Below are positions 9,197 through 19,172 of a DNA stretch of 64,000 bases, piece after piece. Source of the DNA: Flavobacteriaceae bacterium (GTDB lineage Bacteria; Bacteroidota; Bacteroidia; Flavobacteriales; Flavobacteriaceae); NCBI GenBank assembly GCA_003443635.1, contig CP031964.1, forward strand, positions 1,830,321 through 1,894,320, read 5' to 3'. The position numbers and the translations under genes are program-made. The notes below the pieces were generated by a model. The model was not told where the DNA came from. It saw only the letters and a list, made by a program, of their open reading frames with translations, and searched no databases. Numbering within the stretch: position 1 is the stretch's first letter; each line of letters begins with the position of its first letter.

Positions 9197-10891
9197 ATGT
9201 TAAAGCGCTATTGGCAAAAGGGTAAGAAGCAAAAAAGAATTTTAGTTAGCCTAGGAATAGTAGCTGTATTGGCTTTATTCATTCTTAGAGACGATTATCA
9301 ACCTGTATTATTATTTATTCGTAAATTTTTATTTATTATTCTTTTAAGTGGAGTTATTCTTTTTTTAGGACTTCGAAAATTCAGATCATCTGCAAGTACA
9401 GGTAAGCGCTTAGGTATTTTAGGGATATTACTTTTAATTTTTGGGATATTTTATATTGCTGGATGGCGTTATAAAATGTATGATTATATGAAAACGTATA
9501 ATGTTTTTAACGATTTAAATAAAATAGAAATTAACGAGTTACCATTAACTCAAAATGAGAGAATCCAACCTTTACAAAACATATTTTCTATGGCTAATGA
9601 GAGTGTTGGAGAGACTAAAGATGTTTCTCTGCCACACCTAGTTAGAGTAGATAATGAGAATAAATGGACGATGGCTATTCAACCTTCAGAGAAGTATATA
9701 TGGCAACGCATTAGTGATAATACTGAAGAAGTGTTTTCAGTATCTAGTACTTCTCCTTTCCCGAGATTTTCAAATGAAAATAGAATTCCAGTTACGTTTT
9801 CTATAGGAGAATCTTTAAAATTTAGTAGAAATACGTACAATGCAGTAGTACAACGCTTTGGATTATGGAAATTATTTAATTATGAGCCAGGCGATGTTTT
9901 CTATATGAAAAATGATAGTAATGAATGGGTAGAAGTAGTGAGTTTAACAAAATGGAAAGGTTTCTTCTTTCCATATCCAACTTTTGCCGGAGTGATGGTA
10001 ATAGAAAAAGGGGATCATAATTTTAAAGATTATTTGGAACGTATTGCTATAGGAAAAGGAACATATATAAGCCCTGAGGATATGAAAAACTATCCATTTT
10101 TACAGCGTCAAAATACATTAAGTGAAAAAGTATCTCGTATCCAAGCAGAGTCATTAAAATTTTTAGCTGGATTTAGTGATCCATTACCTTGGAATATGAA
10201 AACAGCTGTAAAGATTCCTGATTTGCCAGAAGATCAAAACCCACAACCTTTTGTTACAGATTTTGATTTTTCTGATAGCTCTTCTAATGCTTATAGCGGA
10301 TTATACCATTGGTTTGGATTGGAGCCAGTAGGAGAGGAGCGTACAAGTTTAACCTTTAGTGTGTTTATACCTGCAGACGGAACAAACAAATTATTCTATT
10401 ATGACCATGCTACAAAAAAGCAAGGTTATGCAGGTGTATCTGCCATGCCATTAAAAGTTCAGGAATCAAGAAAAGAATATGATTGGAATGTAAATGCACC
10501 TGTAGAATTTAGACCTTATATTAAAGAAATTGCTGGCAGAAAACGATTATTCTTTTTAGGTACGGTATCTGCTAAAAACGAATCCGGCCAGTTTGATGGT
10601 GCTGCTACTCCAGATTTAGCACTAATAGATAGTGAATATCGTGATGTGGTATGGATTGATGTAAAACACCCGAGCAAATGGGATGAATCTCTTTATAATC
10701 AATTAAACGAAGCTTGGAGATCAAGCGAAGGTATTGGGTATTATTATGCATCTGATACAATACCAAAAATTGATGTAAATAAAATAGCTGTCGATTCACT
10801 AAAAATCCTCCCTAAAACTGAAGAAAATAAACTTCAAATTCAAGCTTATCAACGTAAGATAGATTCTTTAAAAGCTCTAGAATCAAATTAA
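9197..10891 (+). CDS. Unknown protein with three N-terminal membrane helices
   Basis: A 564-residue protein. Hydrophobic helices lie at about residues 17-33, 38-59 and 72-92, followed by a large polar region of about 470 residues that would face the periplasm or cytoplasm. No motif of a known enzyme could be found. It begins with a basic stretch, which favours an N-in arrangement. The gene is separated from the divergent lipoprotein gene by 227 bases that contain no clear promoter box. I recall similar proteins near AAA+ ATPase clusters in this family, but this is weak support. Confidence 0.75.
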   Translation: MLKRYWQKGKKQKRILVSLGIVAVLALFILRDDYQPVLLFIRKFLFIILLSGVILFLGLRKFRSSASTGKRLGILGILLLIFGIFYIAGWRYKMYDYMKTYNVFNDLNKIEINELPLTQNERIQPLQNIFSMANESVGETKDVSLPHLVRVDNENKWTMAIQPSEKYIWQRISDNTEEVFSVSSTSPFPRFSNENRIPVTFSIGESLKFSRNTYNAVVQRFGLWKLFNYEPGDVFYMKNDSNEWVEVVSLTKWKGFFFPYPTFAGVMVIEKGDHNFKDYLERIAIGKGTYISPEDMKNYPFLQRQNTLSEKVSRIQAESLKFLAGFSDPLPWNMKTAVKIPDLPEDQNPQPFVTDFDFSDSSSNAYSGLYHWFGLEPVGEERTSLTFSVFIPADGTNKLFYYDHATKKQGYAGVSAMPLKVQESRKEYDWNVNAPVEFRPYIKEIAGRKRLFFLGTVSAKNESGQFDGAATPDLALIDSEYRDVVWIDVKHPSKWDESLYNQLNEAWRSSEGIGYYYASDTIPKIDVNKIAVDSLKILPKTEENKLQIQAYQRKIDSLKALESN

Positions 10892-10963
10892 TGTTATTTT
10901 AAGGTGATGTAAATTTATAGGTTATTCTCGACTAAATTTTAGTAACTTATAAATTATACAATC

Positions 10964-12064
10964 ATGAATAAAATTTTTGTAATTATTATTAGTTTACTTT
11001 TTACGGTAAACTTTATGTTTGCCCAAGAAATCAAACATGCAACACCCAAAGTAAGGGTTACACCAAGTAATATATCTGCCAAAGAGAAACAAAATATTGG
11101 GTTATATAAGAAAGTAGTTCAATCTGTTGTAACTATTCAAACGGTATCTGATAAATATACAGAGAGAGGTACAAATAAAAGCCAAGGTTTAGGTTCTGGA
11201 GTTATTATCTCTGGAGAATGCCATATACTTACTGCTGCTCATGTTGTAGATGGAGCCAAAGAAATATATGTGAAAACCAATGATGGAAAACTACGAGAAG
11301 CTTCTATACTTTTTAGTGAGAAAACAGCAGATATTGCTCTACTAAAACTTAAAGTTCATGATGCTAATTTAGCACATGCAAAATTTGGAAATTCAGATGC
11401 TTTAGCAATCGGTCAACAAGTATATGCTATAGGTAGTCCATATGGCTTAGAGAACTCGTTTTCTACGGGAATCATTTCGGCATTTAGAAATTTTAATACA
11501 TTATATGATGGTACAGTAGGAGTAGAGTTTATACAAACTGATGCTGCAATTAATTCTGGAAATAGCGGCGGCCCAATTTTTAATTCATCAGGTGAAGTTA
11601 TAGGTATTGCTTCAAGCATATTAACTGTTTCTGGTGGATTTCAGGGAATAGGTATGGTCGTTGCAATTAATACAGCTAAAGATCTACTATCTTTTGAAGG
11701 TAGACCTTGGATTGGTATTGAAGGAAATTTATTGACAAGTGAGAATTTTAAAGAAATTTTTAATTTAGACATCCCTGGAGGTATTTTAGTTCAAAAAGTT
11801 GCAAAATCTAGCCCAGCTGAAAAAGCAGGTATTAGGGGTGGTAATATTTATGCAAAAATTAATAACAGAGAAGTTTTACTTGGAGGAGATATTATTTTAC
11901 AAATAGGGAGCCAAGTAACTTGCCACACAGATTGTTTGATTCATTCAAAAAATGAATTAAACACAAAAGATAAATTAGAAATTAGATATTTAAGAAATGG
12001 TAAAGAATATCTGACAACAGTTGATATATCTGAAGTTAGAAAAAACTTTTTAGCATTAGATTAA
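10964..12064 (+). CDS. Exported HtrA/DegP-like serine protease with PDZ domain
   Basis: A 366-residue trypsin-fold (S1C) protease for the cell envelope. A signal peptide covers residues 1-20. The triad is visible as His93 (TAAHVV), Asp123 (ADIALLKL) and Ser201 (GNSGGP). One PDZ-like domain follows at about residues 255-350, with a carboxylate-binding-like loop near PGGILV and the pattern SPAEKAGI. Family members degrade or refold damaged periplasmic proteins. It is shorter than DegP, which has two PDZ domains, and closer to DegS in layout, although DegS is membrane-anchored. It is a single gene, convergent with the DUF4249 operon. Confidence 0.9.
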   Translation: MNKIFVIIISLLFTVNFMFAQEIKHATPKVRVTPSNISAKEKQNIGLYKKVVQSVVTIQTVSDKYTERGTNKSQGLGSGVIISGECHILTAAHVVDGAKEIYVKTNDGKLREASILFSEKTADIALLKLKVHDANLAHAKFGNSDALAIGQQVYAIGSPYGLENSFSTGIISAFRNFNTLYDGTVGVEFIQTDAAINSGNSGGPIFNSSGEVIGIASSILTVSGGFQGIGMVVAINTAKDLLSFEGRPWIGIEGNLLTSENFKEIFNLDIPGGILVQKVAKSSPAEKAGIRGGNIYAKINNREVLLGGDIILQIGSQVTCHTDCLIHSKNELNTKDKLEIRYLRNGKEYLTTVDISEVRKNFLALD

Positions 12065-12183
12065 TAATTTCGCTTACTCAATTTTGATGATATAGGAGCT
12101 CCATTTTTTTATTTGAACTGAAATATGATTTAATATAATTGTCATCATTAGATTTAAATAAAATACTTTATGATAAACATTAA

Positions 12184-13383
12184 TTAATCAATCCAAAAAT
12201 CAGGCTCTATATTACTCCCTAATATTGTACAATCTCCGCATGCTGCCGTAACCATAATAAATGGACCTCCAGGCTCAATAAGCGGTTCCTCTTCATTAAT
12301 ATCTGCAAATGTTAATCTTCGAGTTCTGATTGTATTAATTAACCCTGATTCTAATAAAGGAGCTTCTACTTCACAATTTGTAATGTAATCTGGTAATGGT
12401 TGAAATGGATCTGGAAATATATCTCTATAGTTAAAAAAGATTCGCTCCTCTGAAACTGAGGACACATCAAAAAAGCCTACTACATTTTCGTTAGGATCAG
12501 TTACCGAAATCATATTTCCAGCTAAGAAACCTGGCTGAATTTGAGAAAATAAACTTTCTGAACTAGAGAGCTCATTAAGAACTCTATAAAATGTAAATGA
12601 TTCTAAAGATTGCACAAATTGTTTAACGAGTATACTGTAACGACTTCGTATAATAAAATCATCTGAAGGTATAAACCTGACAAACTTATTTAATACACGG
12701 TCTTCAGAAAGATCAGTAGTTTCTGTTTGGATAATGGTATTGGATTTTATGGTGTTATAGCAAACCCTTTCTTCTCGGGTTCTAAAAATCAAATCAACAT
12801 CAGGAGGGTTTTCAGAAACAATTATTAAATCTCTAGAAACCCAATTAGGGGCAATAATTTGATAAGTCTCTTCATATTCATAACGGTATAACCTAGAGTT
12901 TCCTGTAGGATCAAAACTAGAAACCTGTATGGATAATCCATCTACTCCTTCGTTCTCATTTGAATCTTGAATGGCTATAACTTCTTCTATTTCGGAAGTG
13001 TTAGCAGTAAGTGTAACTGTTTGAGACTGGTATTCTCTTCCATTACTAGTTACGATCATCAGTTGGTACTCGTTATTTGGTACAGCGTTAAATTGTGTGG
13101 TAGAAACATATTTTCCAGGTTCAGTTTCTTGAAAAAGAAATATATTTTGTAACCCATCAATAACATGAACATCTGCATTTGATTCGGGTAAAGGCCCATC
13201 TTCTTCAAGCATAAACGTTCTTGTTAAGCTTATTTCTTGATGCTTAAATTCATTGGTAATGGTAGCTTCTACAACTAACGCATCTTCAAAAGTAACACTT
13301 TCAATTTCAATTGGTTCAACACAACTATTTATTATAAGAGCTATAAAGATTATAAAAAGAGAAAACGTTTTTATTTTTTTCAT
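12184..13383 (-). CDS. DUF4249 family lipoprotein, copy 2
   Basis: A 399-residue lipoprotein with a signal ending in NSC-VEPIEIE. DUF4249 proteins are encoded with TonB-dependent receptors in Bacteroidota and are thought to sit at the outer membrane in nutrient capture, though no ligand is established. It is a close duplicate of the gene at 15175, differing mainly in a block around residues 180-205 and one near 360. The C-terminal motif ACGDC is shared. As the last gene of the minus-strand operon it follows the MG2/plug-like gene by 10 bases. Confidence 0.9.
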   Translation of the reverse strand: MKKIKTFSLFIIFIALIINSCVEPIEIESVTFEDALVVEATITNEFKHQEISLTRTFMLEEDGPLPESNADVHVIDGLQNIFLFQETEPGKYVSTTQFNAVPNNEYQLMIVTSNGREYQSQTVTLTANTSEIEEVIAIQDSNENEGVDGLSIQVSSFDPTGNSRLYRYEYEETYQIIAPNWVSRDLIIVSENPPDVDLIFRTREERVCYNTIKSNTIIQTETTDLSEDRVLNKFVRFIPSDDFIIRSRYSILVKQFVQSLESFTFYRVLNELSSSESLFSQIQPGFLAGNMISVTDPNENVVGFFDVSSVSEERIFFNYRDIFPDPFQPLPDYITNCEVEAPLLESGLINTIRTRRLTFADINEEEPLIEPGGPFIMVTAACGDCTILGSNIEPDFWID

Positions 13384-13393
13384 AAATTAATGC

Positions 13394-15163
13394 TTACTCA
13401 ACTGTAATAATATCTCTTATTGTTATAGGAACTCCATTTTTAGTAAAACCTTCTATACAAATTTCGTAATGACCTGTATTATCTGAAGTAAAAAAAGTCA
13501 ATTGAGTATCTTCTTTATTTAAGTTTAAATTTGGCTCCCAAAATAATTGACTTCTGTAATCAGGAATACGATTTTGAGCATCATTATCAGCATAAACTTG
13601 ATTAAAATATTTTTTGTAAGCTACAGGTTTTAATAACTTGATATTTTTTATGTAATCTTCAGAAGAGCGATTTTTATTTTTGTAATAATCATTATTGATA
13701 GTTTCCATTGAAATTACTCCTTGAAATAATTTTGAACTATAAATATATTTGTCTCTAACAACACTTATTTTTTTTATGGTACGTGCATCAAAATCTATTA
13801 AACTACCATGGTCTTCAACCAATAAGCCATCTACAAGTATTAAAGTTGGTAAATTAGATCTATTATAATTATAACCCTTAAGATTAAAATCGTAAGTATC
13901 ACCATTCTTGTTAATGGATACATCTTTAATAATTTCAACTACAGTTTCTCTGATAGTTGGAAACCTAGTGTAATCATCTAAAAGATATTCTTCTGCTAGT
14001 TCACTATAAAAAGGAATCTTTAATGATGTCTCTATGATACTATCTTGTTTATAGGTAGCATATGCATTTTCTATTTGATTATAAATACTACGTTGTAGAA
14101 TAATATCTTTTAAGTCAAAATTAATTTTGAAACTATTAAATGTCAAATGATTATAATCGATAGGTTTTTGTTCGTTTATAATAATTTGGAATTTTTCTTT
14201 TTCATCACCAATAATTTGAAAATTTGCATAGGTGTTATTATTATAATTTTCATCTATGTTAAAATAAAAAACACCTTTATCATTAGTATTAGCGACCTTA
14301 AATAAATATTGTTCTCCAGGAATGGATAATCCAATTTTAATATTATGAGCTCTAGTTTGGGTAGCTTTATATATAACATTACCTGAAATTAGATTTCCTC
14401 TAAGTTCGGGTAAAAACGAAGGTGTGTTTTTTGTTGAGATTTGATCAATATTGCTATTTCTATTTAAATCCGTATAAGATTCGCTTGTTATTTTCTCTAC
14501 AGTTTTTAAAGGATATATTTTTTTTACAGATATAGAATAATTTCCAAAAAGCGTACTATTGTCAAAATTGATTAGAGTTAAGGAAACCTTTTCTCTTTGT
14601 TTAAATGATTTCTTATTAAGCCTTAATGATAAATGTTGATTAGCGGTTTTTATACGATCTTTAGAGTTATTATTTGTAATGCTTGCAGAAAATGAAGGTA
14701 TAAGGGTGTCATTGCTATTAAGAATAATGTCTTGATTGCTTTGAAAAGTATTTATAATACTAATATCTGCTTGAAATAAATTATTTTCGCCTGCATTTCT
14801 CATCCATTGTGTATATGCAATGAGTTTATAATTTCCAGAAAGAACAGAAACAGGAATAAAAAAATCCCCTTGCCCAACTCCAGATTTTAAATTAACCTTA
14901 TGTTTAAAAACAGACTTTTTATCAGAGGATATTAATTCGATATAAGCAATTTTACTAATGTTACTAGTTTTATTTGTATCTGCGTTTAAACAATAAACTT
15001 TGTAATAAATATTTTCTCCATTAAATAAAAGAGATGTATTGTAATGAACATATATTTTTTCCTGAGGAATTCTATTAGCTTCATAACTATCTTGCTGCCC
15101 ATGGCTAAAAAGGAAGTTATTAAAAATAACGATTGTTAAAATCAATATATATTTTTTCATCAT
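13394..15163 (-). CDS. Exported MG2-like protein with TonB-plug-like C-terminal region
   Basis: About 589 residues. An ATG at 15187 is in frame, but it would overlap the preceding gene and put a polar leader before the signal peptide. I therefore start at 15163 (MMKKYILIL). The N-terminal third, with QEKIYVHYNTSLLF and LSGNYKLIAYTQWMRN, resembles the MG2-like first domain of large exported Bacteroidota proteins. Around residues 440-500 a short TonB-plug-like region is visible (LILVDG, then IKKISVVRD). Such proteins usually accompany a TonB receptor and may help it bind or route substrate. Its place between two DUF4249 genes supports this. Confidence 0.7.
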   Translation of the reverse strand: MMKKYILILTIVIFNNFLFSHGQQDSYEANRIPQEKIYVHYNTSLLFNGENIYYKVYCLNADTNKTSNISKIAYIELISSDKKSVFKHKVNLKSGVGQGDFFIPVSVLSGNYKLIAYTQWMRNAGENNLFQADISIINTFQSNQDIILNSNDTLIPSFSASITNNNSKDRIKTANQHLSLRLNKKSFKQREKVSLTLINFDNSTLFGNYSISVKKIYPLKTVEKITSESYTDLNRNSNIDQISTKNTPSFLPELRGNLISGNVIYKATQTRAHNIKIGLSIPGEQYLFKVANTNDKGVFYFNIDENYNNNTYANFQIIGDEKEKFQIIINEQKPIDYNHLTFNSFKINFDLKDIILQRSIYNQIENAYATYKQDSIIETSLKIPFYSELAEEYLLDDYTRFPTIRETVVEIIKDVSINKNGDTYDFNLKGYNYNRSNLPTLILVDGLLVEDHGSLIDFDARTIKKISVVRDKYIYSSKLFQGVISMETINNDYYKNKNRSSEDYIKNIKLLKPVAYKKYFNQVYADNDAQNRIPDYRSQLFWEPNLNLNKEDTQLTFFTSDNTGHYEICIEGFTKNGVPITIRDIITVE

Positions 15164-15174
15164 TATAACTTTAA

Positions 15175-16377
15175 TTAATCTATCCAAAAATCAGGTTCTA
15201 TATTACTGCCTAACATTGTACAATCTCCGCATGCAGCCGTAACCATAACAAATGGCCCACCTGGAGCGATAATATCTCCTGGGACGTCGTTAGTATCCAC
15301 AAATGTCAACCTTCGGGTTCTAATCGTATTAATTAATCCTCCATCTAATAAAGGCGCATCTACTTCACAACTTGTAATATAATCTGGTAATGGTTGAAAT
15401 GGATCTGGAAATACATCTCTATAATTAAAAAATATCCGCTCCTCTGAAACTGAGGACACATCAAAAAAACCTACTACATTTTCGCTGGGATCAGTAACCG
15501 AAATCATATTTCCAGCTAAAAAACCTGGTTGAATTTGAGAAAATAAACTTTCTGAACTAGAAAGCTCATTAAGAACTCGATAAAAAGTAAATGATTCTAA
15601 AGATTGCACAAATTGTTTAACTAGTATACTATAACGACTTCGTATAATAAAATCATCTGAAGGTATAAATCTAATGAGCCTATTTGATACACGATCTTCA
15701 GAAAGATCAGTGGTTTCTGTTTGGATAATGGTATTGGATTTTATGGTATTATAACAAACTCTTTCTTCTTGACTTCGAGGAGCAACATCTACTTCAGGTG
15801 GGGTTTCAGAAATAATTATAGCATCTCTAGCGCTCCAATTTGGTGCAATGATCTGATAAGTTTCCTCATATTCATAACGGTATAATCTAGAATTTCCTGT
15901 AGGATCAAAACTAGTAACCTGTATGGACACTCCATCTAAACCTTCAGTTTCGTTTGAATCTTGAATAGCTTTAACTTCTTCTATTTCGGAAGTGTTAGCA
16001 GTAAGTGTAACTGTTTGAGACTGGTATTCTCTTCCATTATTAGTTACGATCATCAGTTGGTACTCGTTATTTGGTACGGCATTAAATTGCGTGGTAGATA
16101 CATATTTTCCAGGTTCAGTTTCTTGAAAAAGAAATACATTTTGTGATCCATCAATAACACGAACATCTGCATTTGATTCGGGTAAAGGCCCATCCTCTTC
16201 AAGCATAAATGTTCTGGATAAATTTATCTCTTGATGCTTAAATTCATTGGTAATGGTAGCTTCTACAACTAACGCATCTTCAAAAGTAATGCTTTCAATT
16301 TCAATTGGTTCAACACAACTATTTATAACAAGAGTTGTAAAGATTATAAGAAGAGAGAAAAATTTTATTTTTTTCAT
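15175..16377 (-). CDS. DUF4249 family lipoprotein, copy 1
   Basis: A 400-residue lipoprotein with signal and Cys20 (NSC-VEPIEIE). It is nearly the same as the gene at 12184 over most of its length, including long runs of identical DNA in the middle of the gene. It lies 16 bases after the TonB receptor gene, the usual place for a receptor partner of this family. The two copies probably arose by a recent duplication. Their variable blocks could give different ligand contacts. Confidence 0.9.
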   Translation of the reverse strand: MKKIKFFSLLIIFTTLVINSCVEPIEIESITFEDALVVEATITNEFKHQEINLSRTFMLEEDGPLPESNADVRVIDGSQNVFLFQETEPGKYVSTTQFNAVPNNEYQLMIVTNNGREYQSQTVTLTANTSEIEEVKAIQDSNETEGLDGVSIQVTSFDPTGNSRLYRYEYEETYQIIAPNWSARDAIIISETPPEVDVAPRSQEERVCYNTIKSNTIIQTETTDLSEDRVSNRLIRFIPSDDFIIRSRYSILVKQFVQSLESFTFYRVLNELSSSESLFSQIQPGFLAGNMISVTDPSENVVGFFDVSSVSEERIFFNYRDVFPDPFQPLPDYITSCEVDAPLLDGGLINTIRTRRLTFVDTNDVPGDIIAPGGPFVMVTAACGDCTMLGSNIEPDFWID

Positions 16378-16393
16378 AAAATAAAAATGATTA

Positions 16394-19168
16394 CTAAAAT
16401 TTTAAATTATAAGTTATTGTTGGTACTGGAATAGAAAATATTGAACTTTGCAAAGCTCTTATTTCTCCATTATCGGTTACAAAAAATACTGAATATGGAT
16501 TGTTTCTTCCTAAAACATTATATATAGAAATATTCCAGAAACTATGTGCAAGTTTTTTTATTTTATGATTTCCTTCAATATTTAACCCAATATCAAACCT
16601 ATAGAAATCAGGAATCCTAAACTCATTACGATTACTAAATATGACTCTTTCTGCACCATTAAAATTAAAACTACCAACAGGAAAAGTTACAGGTCTACCA
16701 GTTTGATATACAAAAGTGCCAGAAAGACTAAATCGTTTTGTTAATTTATAATTAGTTACTAAACTAACATCATGGGGTTTATCAAAATTAGAAGGAAAAA
16801 AATCTCCATTATTAACACGTTCTTCAGCAAATTCACTATCTAATTGTATCAAAGAACGTGAATAGCTATAGCCTAACCATCCATTGAGACGCCCTTTATT
16901 TTTTCGTATTAAGAACTCAACACCATAAGCTTTACCTTTTCCTTGTAAAACTTCAGTTTCTATAGCTTCATTTAGTAATAATTGTGCACCAACTTTATTA
17001 TCGAGTATGTTTTTAGATCTTTTATAAAACCCTTCAAGACTAAACTCATATGTATTACCGTCTAAGTTTTTATATAACCCTAAAGAGAATTGTGCTGCTT
17101 GTTGAGGTTTAATATTTAGGTCAGATAGTTTCCATGTATCTGTAGGCGATACAGTAGTATTATTAGATAGCGTATGAATGTATTGATATGTATTATTAAA
17201 ACTAGCTTTTATAGAATAATCATTACCTAATAAATACCTAGCTGAAGCTCTAAATTCTGGACCTCCATAAGTTTCAATAACTTCATTTTCTTGAAAATTA
17301 TCTGTTCTAATTAAAGTCCCTTGGTTTCTTGGCAAGCCGTCAGTATAGACTCTTTGAGCAAAATTGTCTGAAGCACCTAATGAAGCATAAAAAGAATATC
17401 TAATCCCTAAATTTAATAGAAGTTTTTCATTCACTTCAAAATTATCCGAGATAAATAAAGCAGACTCTAAAGCTCTTTCTTTAGGGATTTCTAAAGATTC
17501 AACTATAGATTCTGTTCCTTTTGGATCAATATTTCCGGGATTAACGTTATATAATTTGCTAGAGATGCCATAATCAAACTTATGAGCATCACTATATAAA
17601 TATTTGAACTTTAATTTTAATTCTGTTTCTTCGACGGTATACCCTAAATCAAAATTCTGATTTGAATTTCCTTCAAATTCAATATTGAATTTATATTGAC
17701 TATTGGCTACAATAAGACTCCCTGAGTTTTTATCGTTAAAGGTATGATCCCATTTTAGAGTCGCTAATCTATTTGTGTATCCAAAAATGGTATCTGACGT
17801 AATACTAAAATCATCATTGCTAAAATATCCAGTAGCTTCAACAGTATTTTTTTTGTTAATATCATGGCTATATTTAGCAATAAAATCATAAAATGAAGCT
17901 TGACTATTTTGTAATGAAGGCTCGTCCAAGGATCTTAAAATCCATTCAGAATATGTTCCTCTACCTCCAATTAATAAAGAAGATTTTTCCTTTATTATAG
18001 GTATTTCTGCTGTAATATTACTTGTAACAGGGCCAATTGAAGCTTCGGCTGAGATCTTTTCTTTGTTTGCACTTTTTGTAGTAATATCAAAAACCGATGA
18101 TAGTCGGCCACCATACTCTGAAGGAATATTACCTTTATATATATTAGCACTACCTGTAGAAAATGGATTTATCGCAGAAAAAATACCAAAAAAGTGAGCA
18201 GGATTATAGATAACACCATTATCTAATAAAATGAGATTTTGGTCTTCTTTACCACCTCTTACATTATACCCTGACGAACCTTCACCTGCAGTTTTTATTC
18301 CAGGTAAGGTAGTAGCTACTTTTAATATATCTCTTTCACCTAGTATTAGTGGAATATTTTTGATTTCCTCAATTTTTATTTGAGTAACACCGCCAATAGC
18401 TTCTTTAATATTTCTATCTACATCTGCCTCGATAACGATTTCATCTAATAATTCGGTATCGTCTTTTAAACTCAAATCTAAGGTGCCATCGTTATATAAA
18501 ATAACTCTTATTTTTATGTCAGCTACTCCTAATGCTGTGGCTTCAATTATATTTGAACCAGAAGGTAATTCTATAGAATAAAAACCATTACTATCTGTAA
18601 TTGCACTAATCGTCCTGTTTTTTGCTAATACTGCTACTCCAGAGAGAGCAGCATTTGTATTTACATCACGGATATAACCAGATAGTGTATAACTTCTGTT
18701 TCTAGTACCTCTTTTTTCTTTACCTATTCTAAAGGTTTGAATAACTTCATTTTGAGTGCTATTATTTTCTTCTACATATGTAGTAGTTTCTGGAATATCA
18801 CTTTCAACAATTTCATTACTACTTTTATTTTTAAAAAATGCATTAGGTAAGGTATCATAAATTAATGCGCTTTGTGTTAAGATGATTTTATTGTCTGGAG
18901 TTATATAATAGTTTATAATTGTTTTATTAAAGAGGTCATCAAGAATATCATTTAAAAATACATTGTCATACTTACCAGAAATAAGAGTTTTGTCAAACCA
19001 ATTTTCAATAAAATAAAAGCGATAACCTGATAAGTTCTCGATTTTTTTAATAATATCAACTCGTGTAGAATTTTCATATTCGATAGAAATCCTTTTTTCG
19101 TTTTCTATATTTTGAGAAAGAAGTAAATGAGAACTTATACAAAATAATAAAAGTAAAAAATACTTCAT
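16394..19168 (-). CDS. TonB-dependent receptor with STN and carboxypeptidase-D-like domains
   Basis: A 924-residue outer-membrane receptor. Order of parts: signal peptide (1-18), STN/secretin-like domain (about 25-110), polar linker, carboxypeptidase-D regulatory-like beta-sandwich (about 160-240), plug (about 255-365, with GGVTQIKIEEI and GYNVRGGKEDQNLILLD), and a beta-barrel to the C-terminus, which ends in an aromatic-rich strand (YNLKF). An STN domain normally signals to a FecR/FecI pair, but no such pair is next to it. It follows a small exported protein by 4 bases and leads the DUF4249 genes. The substrate is unknown. Confidence 0.92.
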   Translation of the reverse strand: MKYFLLLLFCISSHLLLSQNIENEKRISIEYENSTRVDIIKKIENLSGYRFYFIENWFDKTLISGKYDNVFLNDILDDLFNKTIINYYITPDNKIILTQSALIYDTLPNAFFKNKSSNEIVESDIPETTTYVEENNSTQNEVIQTFRIGKEKRGTRNRSYTLSGYIRDVNTNAALSGVAVLAKNRTISAITDSNGFYSIELPSGSNIIEATALGVADIKIRVILYNDGTLDLSLKDDTELLDEIVIEADVDRNIKEAIGGVTQIKIEEIKNIPLILGERDILKVATTLPGIKTAGEGSSGYNVRGGKEDQNLILLDNGVIYNPAHFFGIFSAINPFSTGSANIYKGNIPSEYGGRLSSVFDITTKSANKEKISAEASIGPVTSNITAEIPIIKEKSSLLIGGRGTYSEWILRSLDEPSLQNSQASFYDFIAKYSHDINKKNTVEATGYFSNDDFSITSDTIFGYTNRLATLKWDHTFNDKNSGSLIVANSQYKFNIEFEGNSNQNFDLGYTVEETELKLKFKYLYSDAHKFDYGISSKLYNVNPGNIDPKGTESIVESLEIPKERALESALFISDNFEVNEKLLLNLGIRYSFYASLGASDNFAQRVYTDGLPRNQGTLIRTDNFQENEVIETYGGPEFRASARYLLGNDYSIKASFNNTYQYIHTLSNNTTVSPTDTWKLSDLNIKPQQAAQFSLGLYKNLDGNTYEFSLEGFYKRSKNILDNKVGAQLLLNEAIETEVLQGKGKAYGVEFLIRKNKGRLNGWLGYSYSRSLIQLDSEFAEERVNNGDFFPSNFDKPHDVSLVTNYKLTKRFSLSGTFVYQTGRPVTFPVGSFNFNGAERVIFSNRNEFRIPDFYRFDIGLNIEGNHKIKKLAHSFWNISIYNVLGRNNPYSVFFVTDNGEIRALQSSIFSIPVPTITYNLKF

Positions 19169-19172
19169 CTCT

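Noticed and set aside
10964..12064. HtrA-like protease as the activator of the gasdermin-like protein
   Set aside because: It has a signal peptide, so it acts outside the cytoplasm, and it is 22 kb away. Known bacterial gasdermin proteases are cytoplasmic and adjacent.
12967..13152. ORF opposite the DUF4249 gene, repeated at 15961-16146
   Set aside because: Both are antisense shadows of the duplicated DUF4249 genes; their likeness simply reflects the gene duplication.
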